Origin: Pyrrhoderma lamaoense
Taxonomy: Eukaryota > Basidiomycota > Agaricomycetes > Hymenochaetales > Hymenochaetaceae
Reading direction: 5' to 3'
Length of the DNA: 11,970 nucleotides
NCBI GenBank assembly: GCA_002794735.1
Contig: NBAZ01000071.1
Span: 1 to 11,970 of the forward strand
A model generated the notes under the pieces. It made no database searches. It saw nothing but the letters and a program-made list of their open reading frames with translations, and was not told the DNA's origin. The translations under genes and the position numbers were made by a program. Positions 1-8,496 of this stretch are shown one piece after another; position 1 is the stretch's first letter, and each line of letters starts with the position of its first letter.

Positions 1-686
1 TTTGTAGTAGTAAGTAGTTATGTGATGCGTCCAAGAGAAAATATAACATGTTAAGGTTTGTTTGGTGGGGGACGAGGGACCGGAGGTTTAACGGCGTGTT
101 AACTTGGGCGTCAGGAGAATTTATAGAGAATACATATTTTGCTTGATATCCTGCTTGTAGTCAGAGGGGATAGCTGCCCTCATGAGTTACTTCCGACGGA
201 TAGAAGGATATGGGTGTATGCTAGACTGTTGTCCATCGAGATGCTTCGTGGTTAACAAGTACGTACGTTGAAAACTAAACTTTTGGTCAGATTTTGACCT
301 TGGTGTCGTATTTAGTGGCGAGGACGTGGGGTTTAGAGTCTGCCTACACCAGACACGATGCTCAGGCTAAGATTTGGGGGCTAAATAGCGAGATACTCGA
401 CCTCGGCCGTCCGGCCGAGATCTCGGTCGGACCGTAGAGACTGATAGAGACCTCGAGGCGAGCTGAGACTTCACAGACCAGTAAAGGTAGTAGAAACGTA
501 TAGAACAGAGCCCCGACCGAGGCTGTATTTTGAGGTAAAAGTGTATGTATTTCAGTCCGCCCGGACGACTTGCAGTACGGTCAGAGCGTTGCAAGCGCGC
601 CCGGGCAGCCTAATAAAGCAGCAGAGTAGTAGATAAAGAGTACAGGAGACTAGTAGAGAGCTACTCGGAGGGGGGGGGGGTGAATA

Positions 687-745
687 GACTGGGAGTCGAC
701 TGGGGATTAACCGGGAATTGATTGGGGATTGATTCGGAATTAACT
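687..745. repeat. Degenerate 11-bp tandem repeat inside LTR1
   Basis: About five units of the form GACTGGGGATT / ACCGGGAATTG / ATTGGGGATTG / ATTCGGAATTA lie head to tail, next to a run of 11 G at 670-680. The other two LTRs have only one or two unit equivalents here, so the array expanded in LTR1. Confidence 0.7.
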
Positions 746-772
746 GCTTTACTACGGCCTCAAGTCTGGAGG

Positions 773-780
773 CTTATATA
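773..780 (-). promoter_or_regulatory. TATA box of LTR1
   Basis: TATATAAG read on the minus strand, preceded by CGCGTTTTGC and followed by the GCCTCCAGACTTGAGGC hairpin. The block is also found in LTR2 (6671-6678, identical) and LTR3 (10830-10837, changed to TATGTAAG). Confidence 0.55.
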
Positions 781-822
781 GCAAAACGCGAGATAAAGGT
801 TAGATAATAAGGAAAGCATGGT

Positions 823-848
823 GTCCAGGTGGCTATATGCCACTGGAC
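823..848. repeat. Conserved LTR hairpin (GTCCAG...CTGGAC)
   Basis: GTCCAGGTGGC and GCCACTGGAC flank a TATAT loop, giving a stem of about 10 bp. The same hairpin is present in LTR3 at 10773-10798 with a slightly different stem and an ATATA loop. In LTR2 only the right half remains, because a deletion removes the sequence before 6632. A role in transcript folding or packaging is only inference. Confidence 0.7.
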
Positions 849-989
849 GAAGGGTTTAAGCTATCAGAAACGAGGGGGTCGTATAAACGAACCCTACCCT
901 CGAGTAAGAGTAGAAAGTGAAGCTAGATAGTAAGAGAAGTGAACGAGGCGCGCGGCCGAGTAGTAGCAATGGACTTCTCGGGCGAGATA

Positions 990-1012
990 GAAAGTGCATT
1001 ATAAATGCACTA
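990..1012. repeat. Conserved GTGCAT...ATGCAC hairpin near the LTR start
   Basis: GTGCAT and ATGCAC arms face each other across 5-7 bases. The same stem occurs in LTR2 (about 6577-6593, GTGCAT/ATGCAC) and LTR3 (about 10599-10616, AGTGCA/TGCACT). The arms are kept while the loop varies (TATAA, TTGTT, TTTATAT). Confidence 0.65.
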
Positions 1013-1303
1013 CGACCGGCCAAACACTTAGCTGGTCCTACAACATTCGTATAAAATGCATGTTTCTGGGGAGATATAATCCTTTCTTGAATAAGTAAGC
1101 TATCACCAACCTCAGAATCTAAGCCCGCGCTATCTTTGTTGAGAGATCTCTTACAACAAATTCGGGAACCCTCGTCGGTGCATGTACAAAGAATAGAAAA
1201 AAAACCAGGTCACTCAAGAAAGATAATGGAGTCTATAAAAGAAAAGAGGCAGACACATTGTGTCACGGCTTCGACACGCCTGTTTTTCTCTACAGACACT
1301 ACA

Positions 1304-2108
1304 ATTATGTGGTATAGTTAGGAGATGTAAATCATTTCTTTTATTATTATTACAAGCATAAAGTTGACCAACACTTTCATATACACTTTCATATCATTAT
1401 TCGTTGTATCTCTATCTGTGACTGGGACTGTAACTGTAACGGAATATTGATAAGGTACTCGCACGATAAACTCAACGCGCTACTTTGTCACACTTTCCAC
1501 CCAAAAAATATTTTTACTTCCCAAATTCTACACAACAAATTATAATAATTTTAAGCAGATGAAAAGTAAATAAAGTAGGTAATCTATGAAATGGTCTAAG
1601 CAAATTTAAAAATTACAAATTTTAAATGACTTATAAGGAAAAACATTTTTTCTTGAATATTGTTTTGTTTTTAAATGCATTTTTATATGTTTTGGCATAT
1701 TTTTTAAATTTTTAAATTTTTTTGTCACATATTTTTGCGCATTTAGGGCCGGTATTTGTACTAGCCGATGCGAATAAGCTTCCATATATAGATAATAAAT
1801 TATGTAATAAGTATTATGTAACGGTACTAACAAGCTGCGCGCCGTGACATAACGCGCTGCATGTGACGTTACAGTGATGTGACAGCGTGTTGAGTTTATC
1901 GTGTACCTTATCAAACTATTATAACTATTAACTATAACTATAACTTTATTATCCTTGCCACCCCCCACACACACTCCCCGCCCCCACACTCCCACTTGAG
2001 ACACTCTTTCCCTCTCCGTAAACACTCTGTGCGTGATACATTCCCTCATCCGGTTGCATTTGTACAGTTCGTTTCAAATCACTTTGCACCCTTTTAATCG
2101 TTTATACT
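1304..2108. other. AT-rich spacer with an inverted repeat, no gene seen
   Basis: This stretch is present only once in the window. It holds long A/T runs (1600-1740), an inverted repeat described separately and a C-rich, CA-rich tract at 1955-2000. The longest frame, 147 codons on the minus strand at 1606-2049, is made largely of low-complexity sequence. Its first part is the complement of the C-rich tract, and the rest is AT-rich with many K, N, Y and I residues. I see no family motif, introns or conserved copy, so I do not call a gene. Confidence 0.55.
1449..1912. repeat. Inverted repeat, arms 1449-1476 and 1889-1912
   Basis: The left arm GATAAGGTAC(TCGC)ACGATAAACTCAAC is matched on the opposite strand by 1889-1912, except for four extra bases (TCGC) in the left arm. 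The similarity extends weakly outwards, where GTAACTGTAAC faces TATAACTATAAC, and inwards, where both arms have CGCGCT- and GTCACA-like sequence. About 410 bp lie between the arms. A decayed MITE-like DNA element is possible, but no clear target-site duplication is visible. Confidence 0.55.
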
Positions 2109-4400
2109 CTTTAAACACTATATGCGGTTGACAGATGCGTGGGTAACCCAACTTTACTTTCCCCAATTTCATTCCCCGTCGCTCATTCATCTCACCCTTT
2201 TGTCACCTTTTTATTCGGCTGCTACTTTTTTATACGGAGACGGAGACGGAAACAGATATCCGTATATATATCCCCTTCTCCCCATCCCCCACTTTTGATC
2301 CGCCTTTCATGATCGACGTGTGCACTTCCGTACTCAATGATCCCTTGTATTCATGTGTCCATTGAGTAACACGCAATAAGCTAAGGAGTATATAGAGTAT
2401 AGTATACTCAAGAAATACTAAGTAATTCTGACTTTTCTTCTTCAAATCCTAGTCCATCCTCCAGTGGACACATCCCCCCCCCGTCGCTTAACAACTCTCC
2501 CGCCTATTTTCACATGGAGCTTACTATACACTATTCAAGTCATACAAGTATAACTTAATCTACTCTAGATCCAAGCCCCCTCCCCACACACACACAACAA
2601 AGCTAAAAAGAATTACAAATCAGGCTTCGTTGTTCACCTTACTTCTTCCCTTCTCTGCGCGTGTGCGTGGGAGAGGGACAGTCATGACAACACACACTCT
2701 CTTGTACACACACATACACACTTGTATACACGCATATATATAAGAACACAACATTAGTCAGAACATATACTCCCGGACCTTAAAGATAAACGATAATAAT
2801 GAAAATTAAAACAGACCCTAGATAAAACACGAACCCAACCCCCTTCCCCTCTCCCGTTAACGTTCCTAGCTAGGGGGTCGGGGGTCGATCTTAAGCTTCA
2901 CGATTTCGAAAACTTTAACTTGAAGCTCAACTTTAATCCCCACTCCCCCCCTATCCTCGGTCTGCTTACATGTTCCTTTGGTTGGTTGTTGAGTTTGCTC
3001 TTTGTTCTTATATTGGTGTTAAGCTTTCAAAGCTTCCCTTTTTCCTTTTTTCCGAATGTTCCCGAGGACGAGGAAGAGGAAGAGGACGACAAACGTAAAT
3101 CGTGTACGGTGTAGCTTCCGTCCCCCCTCCTGAGTTCACCGAGTTCGTGTGTTGTGTGCTAGGTCTCTGTATCTCGATCCACTAAGAACACCAAGGTCGT
3201 GCTTCGCATTTTATGTCTTAAGTTTCTATGTTTCTATGTTCTCAGACCTCTCGGACGGGTCTTCTTGTAACGAATGATTCTAGGACTAGGACTGGAACTT
3301 TTCAGTGATCATCAAATCATCAGGTCATCTTGAAATCAATCTGATTATGCACGTAACGCATTCAAAATTTTCGTTTTGTTTTCTTCTTTCCTTTTTTAAC
3401 GTTGACGTTATCAATGACAGGATTTCGAACAGCCAATTGAGAAGCTTAATCTTGATCATATGTCTCCATTCATCCCCCCTGCGGAAACTCATATTCCTCA
3501 CTCTACTTGGTTGTTGATGTTTGTTCTTATCCTGATATCAAATTCTCAAACACCTTCGAAACTTTTGATTCCCCCCACACCCCTTCCCTCATTCTGAATA
3601 GTATAGCGACGATTGTCGTAAAGAAAAGAACGCACTCTAAACACCTTGGAAAAAGATCATCGGATTGTCATCATGCACGTAGTGAGCCCCTAGTCCCTGG
3701 TTCCGTTGACGTTGTCGAGAGATCAGTTCTCGGTCCTCAGTCCTCAGTTTGTAGTTCCCAGTTCTCATAGACCAGGTTCAGCCTTGACTTAGCTTGAGTT
3801 GACTCTACCTCTTGCCATCGCTTTTCTTTACTCAAGATACTTTTGAGTGGGACTAAGATCTTAATCACGAAAGTTGTAGGTTATAGTGTCGTGACCTCCG
3901 GTGTCTCCTACCATTGTATATGTACGAGTGGAACGATGGTTTCAAGACTTGAAGTGTGATCATGAAAACAGGTATTGGCACTCTGTTCTGTCCTAGTTTC
4001 GTCAACATCTTAGAGACCATAGTCCTCTTCCAACTCATCTCATCTCAACTCAACTCGACATATCCTCTTCGTTTCGCAACGCAAATCCATTCCTTCACAT
4101 TTTTCTCTTTTCGTATATACAATCTTTCAGCGAATCAACTCATACCTCTATCCATCTATGTGTATCTCCGACAAGTGAAGCGTCAATAGAGATACATAGA
4201 ACACATTTCAATCATCTTTTGACTTCTCCGATCTCTGGAAATCCAGGATGCAGTCAATTGAGTTGATACCTAGCTTTTCCTTGACCTCTTCTTTATTCTT
4301 CAAAATATACACTACTCATCACTGCCTCGTCACTTTTGCCATATACTCAAAGATACCAACTTATACCAAAGCTTATATAATCGGTATAATCCAATCTTGT
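2109..4400. other. Pyrimidine-rich leader of block 1, no gene seen
   Basis: The stretch is rich in C/T on the plus strand, with CA repeats (2585-2600, 2690-2745), C runs (2475-2482, 2944-2951), a GAGGAAGAGGAAGAG tract (3067-3088) and short tandem words such as TTTCTATGTTTCTATG near 3220. Open frames here are short, mostly start at TTG or GTG rather than ATG, and are not preserved in the block 2 copy, which has indels that are not multiples of three. A GAGTAT/ATACTC palindrome lies at 2395-2409. I see no intron-bounded exons or recognisable domain. It could hold distal promoter sequence or decayed gene sequence. Confidence 0.5.
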
Positions 4401-4408
4401 TCAGGATT

Positions 4409-4461
4409 TATTTCATTGAAGATTGTATACAAGTAGCCGTCTGCTCACTTCTCGTGTATTT
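4409..4461 (+). pseudogene. Relic of DUF6533-like exon 1 (block 1)
   Basis: Translated in frame, this gives FIEDCIQVAVCSLLVY, almost the same as the CIQVAVCSLLVYD segment in exon 1 of copies A and B. It lies about 480 bp upstream of the real exon 1. The YD motif is not followed by the expected splice donor and exon 2, and no other exon is seen before the intact gene begins. The same relic occurs before copy B (8447-8496), so it arose before the block duplication. Confidence 0.7.
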
Positions 4462-4796
4462 CTAGAAAGCCGAAGAGGTCATTATAGAAATACATATCTA
4501 ATTTTTAACTTCATCAACTTCCTCGATCTCTGATTGTTTGGGATGCGATTGTTTGGGATACAACACATCTAAGTCGATGCATCAAATCACTAGATTATAG
4601 GCATTGTCATCTACAATCCAGTAGTGATGAGATGATCTTGTGTACTAATCAATGATTTTCTTGCCACCTATTTCGACCCGGTTGCCTTTCATACGACATC
4701 CCATCTCATTAGTACCCGTAAATGGCCATCTCATTAGAACATGCATTCATCAGGATCTTGGTTCTATCATTTAGATCATAAACAACGAATTTTGTC

Positions 4797-4803
4797 TATA
4801 TAA
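4797..4803 (+). promoter_or_regulatory. TATA box of gene copy A
   Basis: TATATAA lies 83 bp before the chosen ATG, and an equivalent TATATAAA lies 86 bp before the start of copy B (8817-8824). Position and conservation between the blocks support a core promoter. Confidence 0.5.
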
Positions 4804-4885
4804 CTGACTGCTATATACTCATATCATATCTTCACTCACTTTGACCTTACTTCCCATCAATATATCCACTGCATTCTCCACAAGG

Positions 4886-6487
4886 ATGTCTACTCTTCTA
4901 ACCCAGGTATCAGATCTGTTGCGAGAGTATTTCAATGCACAATGCATACAAGTAGCTGTCTGCTCACTTCTCGTATACGACACAGGTACGTTCCTTCATT
5001 GTATCGCCAGAGCTAGAGATAACACAGATATCTATCAGTGATAACTATAGACAAAGAAGTGAGTTGATTCATAACCGAGTATTGCAAAGCAGATCAAAGC
5101 TCAGTTTTCAAAGATCAAATATTTCTGGGTGATTTCCCTATTTTTGTCCATCCGTTCCCCTGACTAACAGTGTGCCATAGACTAAAAGATGGTATAGACC
5201 GATGCATATACTTTTCTTCCTTGTAAGTATTTATTTCAGTATGTAGCTTCAATTCGTGGAATCAATCTATAGAACCGTTACGTTGGTATACTTGGAGTTG
5301 TACTTGGATTATTCCGTGAGTTTCAAAGCAAAAAGCTACACCTTATTTATAACAATCTACAGTCCATACTCTGGAAGAGACAACAAGATCGTAAGTATCT
5401 GCATAGTTTATCTCAAAACGCGTAGTAACCAATGTTTCAGATGTAAACACAAGTATCCTATCTTCTGTGCAACATGCTCATCTATTTATCCTAAGGTCAA
5501 TTTTCACTTTGGGTCGATCTTATCTCAGGTAGCATCAGTATCTTATATGCGATATCTGATAAATTGTTAGCTGACGTCGGATAGACGCTTTCGTCTCTGT
5601 GTCGATTGATTGTGCAGGTTTATCATGCTTCAATATGGACTCAACTAATAGAGAATTTAGACATCCTTGTACTCCGTGTACTTGCACTTTGGGATAAAGG
5701 TAAGCGAGTTACACTCCTGATGTATCTCTCTGACTCTCGTAGATAAGCTACTATCATATACTCTTTATTCGATTATTTTCTGTGAAGCAGCAGCCAAGTT
5801 TGCAATTTGTTGTATGGGAGCTATGATAGAACAGAGTATGTTTCTATAAGCTCTTTGAGACAACAAATCTAACTCAGTAAAGCCTATGCGCTTGATCTCG
5901 CAAGGCAAATTGTAGTATGCGTTTCAAATGACGATCGTCTTGAGCGTGCATCGTACTTTCAATTCATTGACTGGTGAGATTATGCCTCTCACTTCTCAGT
6001 ATCTATGCGTATGAAATCATATCACAGGGTGATGACAGTAACTGTTGGATTCATCCTTCTATCTCTGGCTCTTTTCAAGACAATTGAGCATTGGAGATTA
6101 TCGCGTTACCAGAAATCTGGGCTTGTATACATAATAGCTAAGGACCAGATCATTTATTATCTCATGTACGTGCTTTAGCTGAACGTACACATTGGAGGAT
6201 AACAAAGCTTGGTGAAGGATTATATTCTGTAGTGCGATAAATATCATAAGCTCAAAAATCAATTATCTTGGAACATTCTCTCTAGAGAAGCAGGCTATCC
6301 TTAATCTTCTCGGAAGCCCTAGCTTTCTATGTCTCCTTGGAAGCCGCATGTTTCTAAATCTGAAAGAGGCCGGTGAGGTGGACGTGAACGAAGAAACAAG
6401 TACTCCAATATCAACAACTTAGCTAGCAATATCAGTGACCCTCGGTTCGCTGATCCCGCTGGCTTTTCTTCAATCTCAAGTGTGTGA
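4886..6487 (+). CDS. DUF6533-like seven-segment membrane protein, copy A (13-exon model)
   Basis: The function of this basidiomycete family is unknown; it is predicted to be an integral membrane protein. My model is 4886-4985, 5039-5058, 5114-5128, 5181-5222, 5273-5315, 5363-5390, 5441-5528, 5585-5699, 5794-5835, 5883-5973, 6028-6165, 6233-6372 and 6423-6487. It totals 927 nt (308 residues) with no internal stop. Family motifs appear in order: LLVYDT (28-33), ITIDKEIKYFWTKRW, LFFLNRY (56-62), LVLRVLALW (140-148), a hydrophobic segment in exon 11, KDQIIYYL (about 232-240) and GSRMFLNLKEA near 277-287. Hydrophobic stretches suggest about seven membrane passes. ATG 4886 lies at the head of exon 1; the open frame runs upstream only from a TTG. 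Weak points are the end of exon 7 (5495 or 5528), the AAG acceptors before exons 3 and 10, and the last intron; without that intron the stop is at 6420-6422. Only 56 bp separate the 6487 stop from LTR2. Confidence 0.7.
6166..6232 (+). promoter_or_regulatory. Intron 11 of copy A, with a hairpin over its splice donor
   Basis: The donor hexamer GTACGT (6166-6171) is complementary to ACGTAC at 6183-6188. The same arrangement is kept in copy B (10189-10194 with 10206-10211). The intron is 67 nt in both copies and differs at only about five positions. Removing it joins CTCAT to TGCGAT and restores YYLIA.NII, as expected for the family. A TAG inside the copy A intron would end translation if it were retained. 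Confidence 0.5.
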
Positions 6488-6543
6488 AGGTACCATTTCT
6501 ATCATACTTAAGACTATAATTGAGAAACTGACTTTAACTACAT

Positions 6544-7113
6544 TGTAGGACCAACCAACTAGATAGCCGGTCGTAGTGCATTTGTTATGCACTTTGTAAC
6601 TCGCCCGGAGAGTCCATTACACCTGGACGCTATGCTTTCCCTATTATCTACCCTTTATCTCGCGTTTTGCTATATAAGCCTCCAGACTTGAGGCTGTAGA
6701 AAAAGGAGTTTATTCCCTCAGTCTATTCCTTATAATCTACCCCCCCCCCTTCCCGAAGTAGCTCCCTGATAGATGCATGTACCCCTTATCTACTTCTCCG
6801 CTGCTTTATTAGGCTGGCCAGATGCGCTTGTAACGCTCTGACCGTACTGAAATACATACACCTTTATCTCAAGCTATAGCTTCGGTAGGGGCTTTATTTT
6901 TCACGTTTCTTCCCCATCTACTGGTCTGAGGTGTCTCAGCTCGCCCCAGGGTCTCTATCCCATTCTACGCTCCGACCGAAGTCGAGTTACTCGCTTCAAA
7001 GATCTCAAAACTGAGTCAGAGCATCGTGTCTGGTGTAGGCAGACTCTAAACCCCAAGTCCTCGCCACTGAATACGATTAAAAGGTGCAACCGTGACCTAA
7101 AGTCGAGTTTTCA
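6544..7113 (+). mobile_element. Solo LTR (LTR2) directly downstream of copy A
   Basis: It runs from TGTAGGACC to AGTTTTCA (570 bp) and matches LTR1 (reverse) and LTR3. It keeps the TATATAAG box (6671-6678) and the following hairpin. Compared with LTR3 it has lost about 130 bp, from CCATTAC to ACCTGGACG near 6625. Left flank CTACAT and right flank GCGTGC do not match, so there is no target-site duplication. The right flank is coding sequence from inside exon 10 of the DUF6533-like gene. This points to a recombinant LTR rather than a simple insertion. Confidence 0.75.
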
Positions 7114-7204
7114 GCGTGCATCGTACTTTCAATTCATTGACTGGAGAGATTATGCCACTCACTTCTCAGGATGTATGCGTATGACATCATATCATGGGGT
7201 GACG
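7114..7204 (+). pseudogene. Exon 10 / intron / exon 11 fragment of a DUF6533-like gene
   Basis: It begins exactly after the LTR2 end and matches copy A from within exon 10 (RASYFQFIDW) through the intron to GGGTGA of exon 11. The splice donor GACTG|GTGAG of the genes is GACTGGAGAG here, so the GT is lost, and the acceptor CACAG has become CATGG. It ends abruptly where block 2 begins. Confidence 0.8.
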
Positions 7205-8440
7205 ACTTAAACACTACATGAGGTTGACAGACGCGTGGGTAACCAACTTTACTTGTCAATTTCATATTCCCCGTCGTTCATTCATCTCACCTTTTTGTCA
7301 CCTTTTATTCGGCTGCTACTCTTTCATACGGAGACGGGAACAGGCATCCGTATATATCCCCACCTCCCATCCCCCACTGTTGATCCGCCTTTCATGATAG
7401 ACGTGTACACTTCCGTACTTTACCCCCCCCCCCCATCCTCGGTCTGCTTACTTGTTTGATTGTTGAGTTTTGTTCTTATATTTTATCCTGTTATTAAGCT
7501 TTCAAAGCTATCAGACTTTTCGAGTGGTCCGAGGACGAGGAAGACGTAGAATAGTAAACCTGTCAACATCCCAGAGTCCCATAGTCCACTTTCAAATCAA
7601 CTCAACTTGGCTCAGCTCGAACAGGCTTTTCCTCTTACCTTTCCAATCACTAAAGGGTCAACTGAAAAAAAAAGACAAACACTAAGTTAGCTTCTGTATA
7701 ATTTTCTCTATTGAACCAATACTTTGCATTGGGACACAGAGACAAGTGGATGTATCAATTGAGTCGCGGAAAGATGATAGATAATTATACGCAGCAAAGT
7801 AAGAAAAGATAAACTGCGTCCAGCCCAAATCTAGCTAGATGTGATCAGTGGAAACATTGACTTTGACGAAATAAGAGCTCAGAGTGACAGAATTGGGGGT
7901 TGTTGTGCTCAACTCAATCATATTCAGTCCGGAATCACTGTTAGGGTAACATATGTTTCTGATCAAATCCTGCACCCTTTCCTTAATCCTATTTTTGATC
8001 ACTAATGTTAGTCTCAAACTCCGACGATCCCTACATACACGATGATTTCAAGACTTGAACCGTGATAGATTTACATGTATTAACCCTCAGCTCCGTTTTT
8101 GATGTACTATATTTTCGTCAACATCTTAGTTCTATAGTTCTCTTTCCCCTCACCTATCTATCCTCTTCGTTTCGCAACGCAATTCCATGCTTTCACTTTT
8201 CTCTCTTTTCGTATATACCATCTTTCCGCATCTTAACTAATACCTCTATCCATCTGATCTCTGGAAGTCTAGAACGCAGTCAGCTGAGTTGATACCAAGT
8301 TTTTCCCTGACCTCTTCTTCATTCTATAAAGCATACACTGCTCATCACTGCCTCAGCTCTCCTCGTCACTATGTCATATCCTTTAAGATACCAACTTATA
8401 CCAAAGCTTATATATTCAGTATAATCCCATCCTGTTACAG
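7205..8440. other. Leader of block 2, no gene seen
   Basis: 7205-7550 and 8035-8440 are diverged copies of block 1 leader sequence. 7560-8030 has no clear counterpart in block 1. Its only frame of note is on the minus strand at 7835-8017 (60 codons from a TTG), ending in a hydrophilic Thr/Ser/Val-rich segment. I recognise no family in it. A run of 13 C lies at 7424-7436. Confidence 0.5.
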
Positions 8441-8446
8441 GGTTTA

Positions 8447-8496
8447 TTTCATTGAAGATTGTATACAAGTGGCCGTCTGCTCGCTTCTCGTGTATA
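8447..8496 (+). pseudogene. Relic of DUF6533-like exon 1 (block 2)
   Basis: This is the counterpart of 4409-4461 and translates as FIEDCIQVAVCSLLVY before diverging (IWKAEG). It has no start codon context, donor or following exon 2 of its own. It lies about 410 bp upstream of exon 1 of copy B. Confidence 0.7.

Larger units (their letters stand above)
269..1042 (-). mobile_element. Solo LTR (LTR1), reverse orientation, nested in repeat L
   Basis: Read on the minus strand the element runs from TGTAGGACCAGC to AGTTTTCA, with TG...CA termini, and it is a diverged full-length match to the repeats at 6544-7113 and 10567-11271. Copy 2 of repeat L shows the empty site: ACGT followed directly by TCGTAT. 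Here the element is flanked by ACGT (265-268) and ACAT (1043-1046), which suggests a 4-bp target duplication with one change. The element has an internal TATA box (minus strand, 773-780) followed by a GCCTC...GAGGC hairpin, as expected for an LTR promoter. No primer-binding site, polypurine tract or gag/pol is adjacent. It is longer than its relatives partly because of an 11-bp tandem repeat. Confidence 0.75.
3..1303. repeat. Solo-LTR-like repeat L (copy 1), interrupted by LTR1
   Basis: This repeat begins TGTAGTAGTAG and ends ACACTACA, so its termini form a short TGTAGT/ACTACA inverted repeat with TG...CA ends, as in LTRs. A second copy lies at 11440-11966 in the same orientation. Without the nested element (269-1042), copy 1 is about 527 bp, the same length as copy 2. 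Indels between the copies that are not multiples of three (for example +2 near 1146 and +4 near 1245) argue against coding. No retroelement genes lie beside it, so a solo LTR is the best reading. Family and strand are unknown. The possible 61-residue frame at 1136-1321 starts with TTG and is not conserved. Confidence 0.6.
2109..7204. repeat. Tandem duplication block 1
   Basis: Block 1 starts at CTTTAAACACTA and ends with the exon fragment after LTR2. Block 2 (7205-11377) repeats the same order. Matching stretches seen by eye are 2109-2330 with 7205-7415, 2945-3090 with 7430-7545, 3930-4480 with 8035-8530, 4500-6540 with 8535-10566, and the LTR plus fragment at 6544-7204 with 10567-11377. Block 2 lacks most of 2340-2930 and has different sequence in place of about 3100-3920. 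Similarity is patchy and highest in exons 10-11 of the gene. Confidence 0.85.

Noticed and set aside
1304..1325. TGTGGTATAG after repeat L as a primer-binding site of a full retrotransposon
   Set aside because: The match to a tRNA 3' end is too weak, and no gag/pol-like coding sequence follows before copy 2 of the repeat.
1606..2049. 147-codon frame on the minus strand
   Set aside because: It is built from AT-rich and C/CA-rich low-complexity sequence, overlaps an inverted-repeat arm, has no family motif and no conserved copy.
2920..3114. 64-codon frame with a hydrophobic start and an acidic tail
   Set aside because: It starts with TTG, and the acidic tail is a GAGGAAGAG microsatellite. The block 2 counterpart (7430-7545) has frame-breaking indels.
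6166..6180. TAG in copy A after YYLMYVL, at first read as a nonsense mutation
   Set aside because: It falls within intron 11 (GTACGT...CTGTAG). Removing the intron restores a conserved open frame in both copies.
7835..8017. 60-codon minus-strand frame
   Set aside because: It starts with TTG, has no recognisable domain and no plausible upstream exon. It may be a decayed fragment, but I cannot support a gene.
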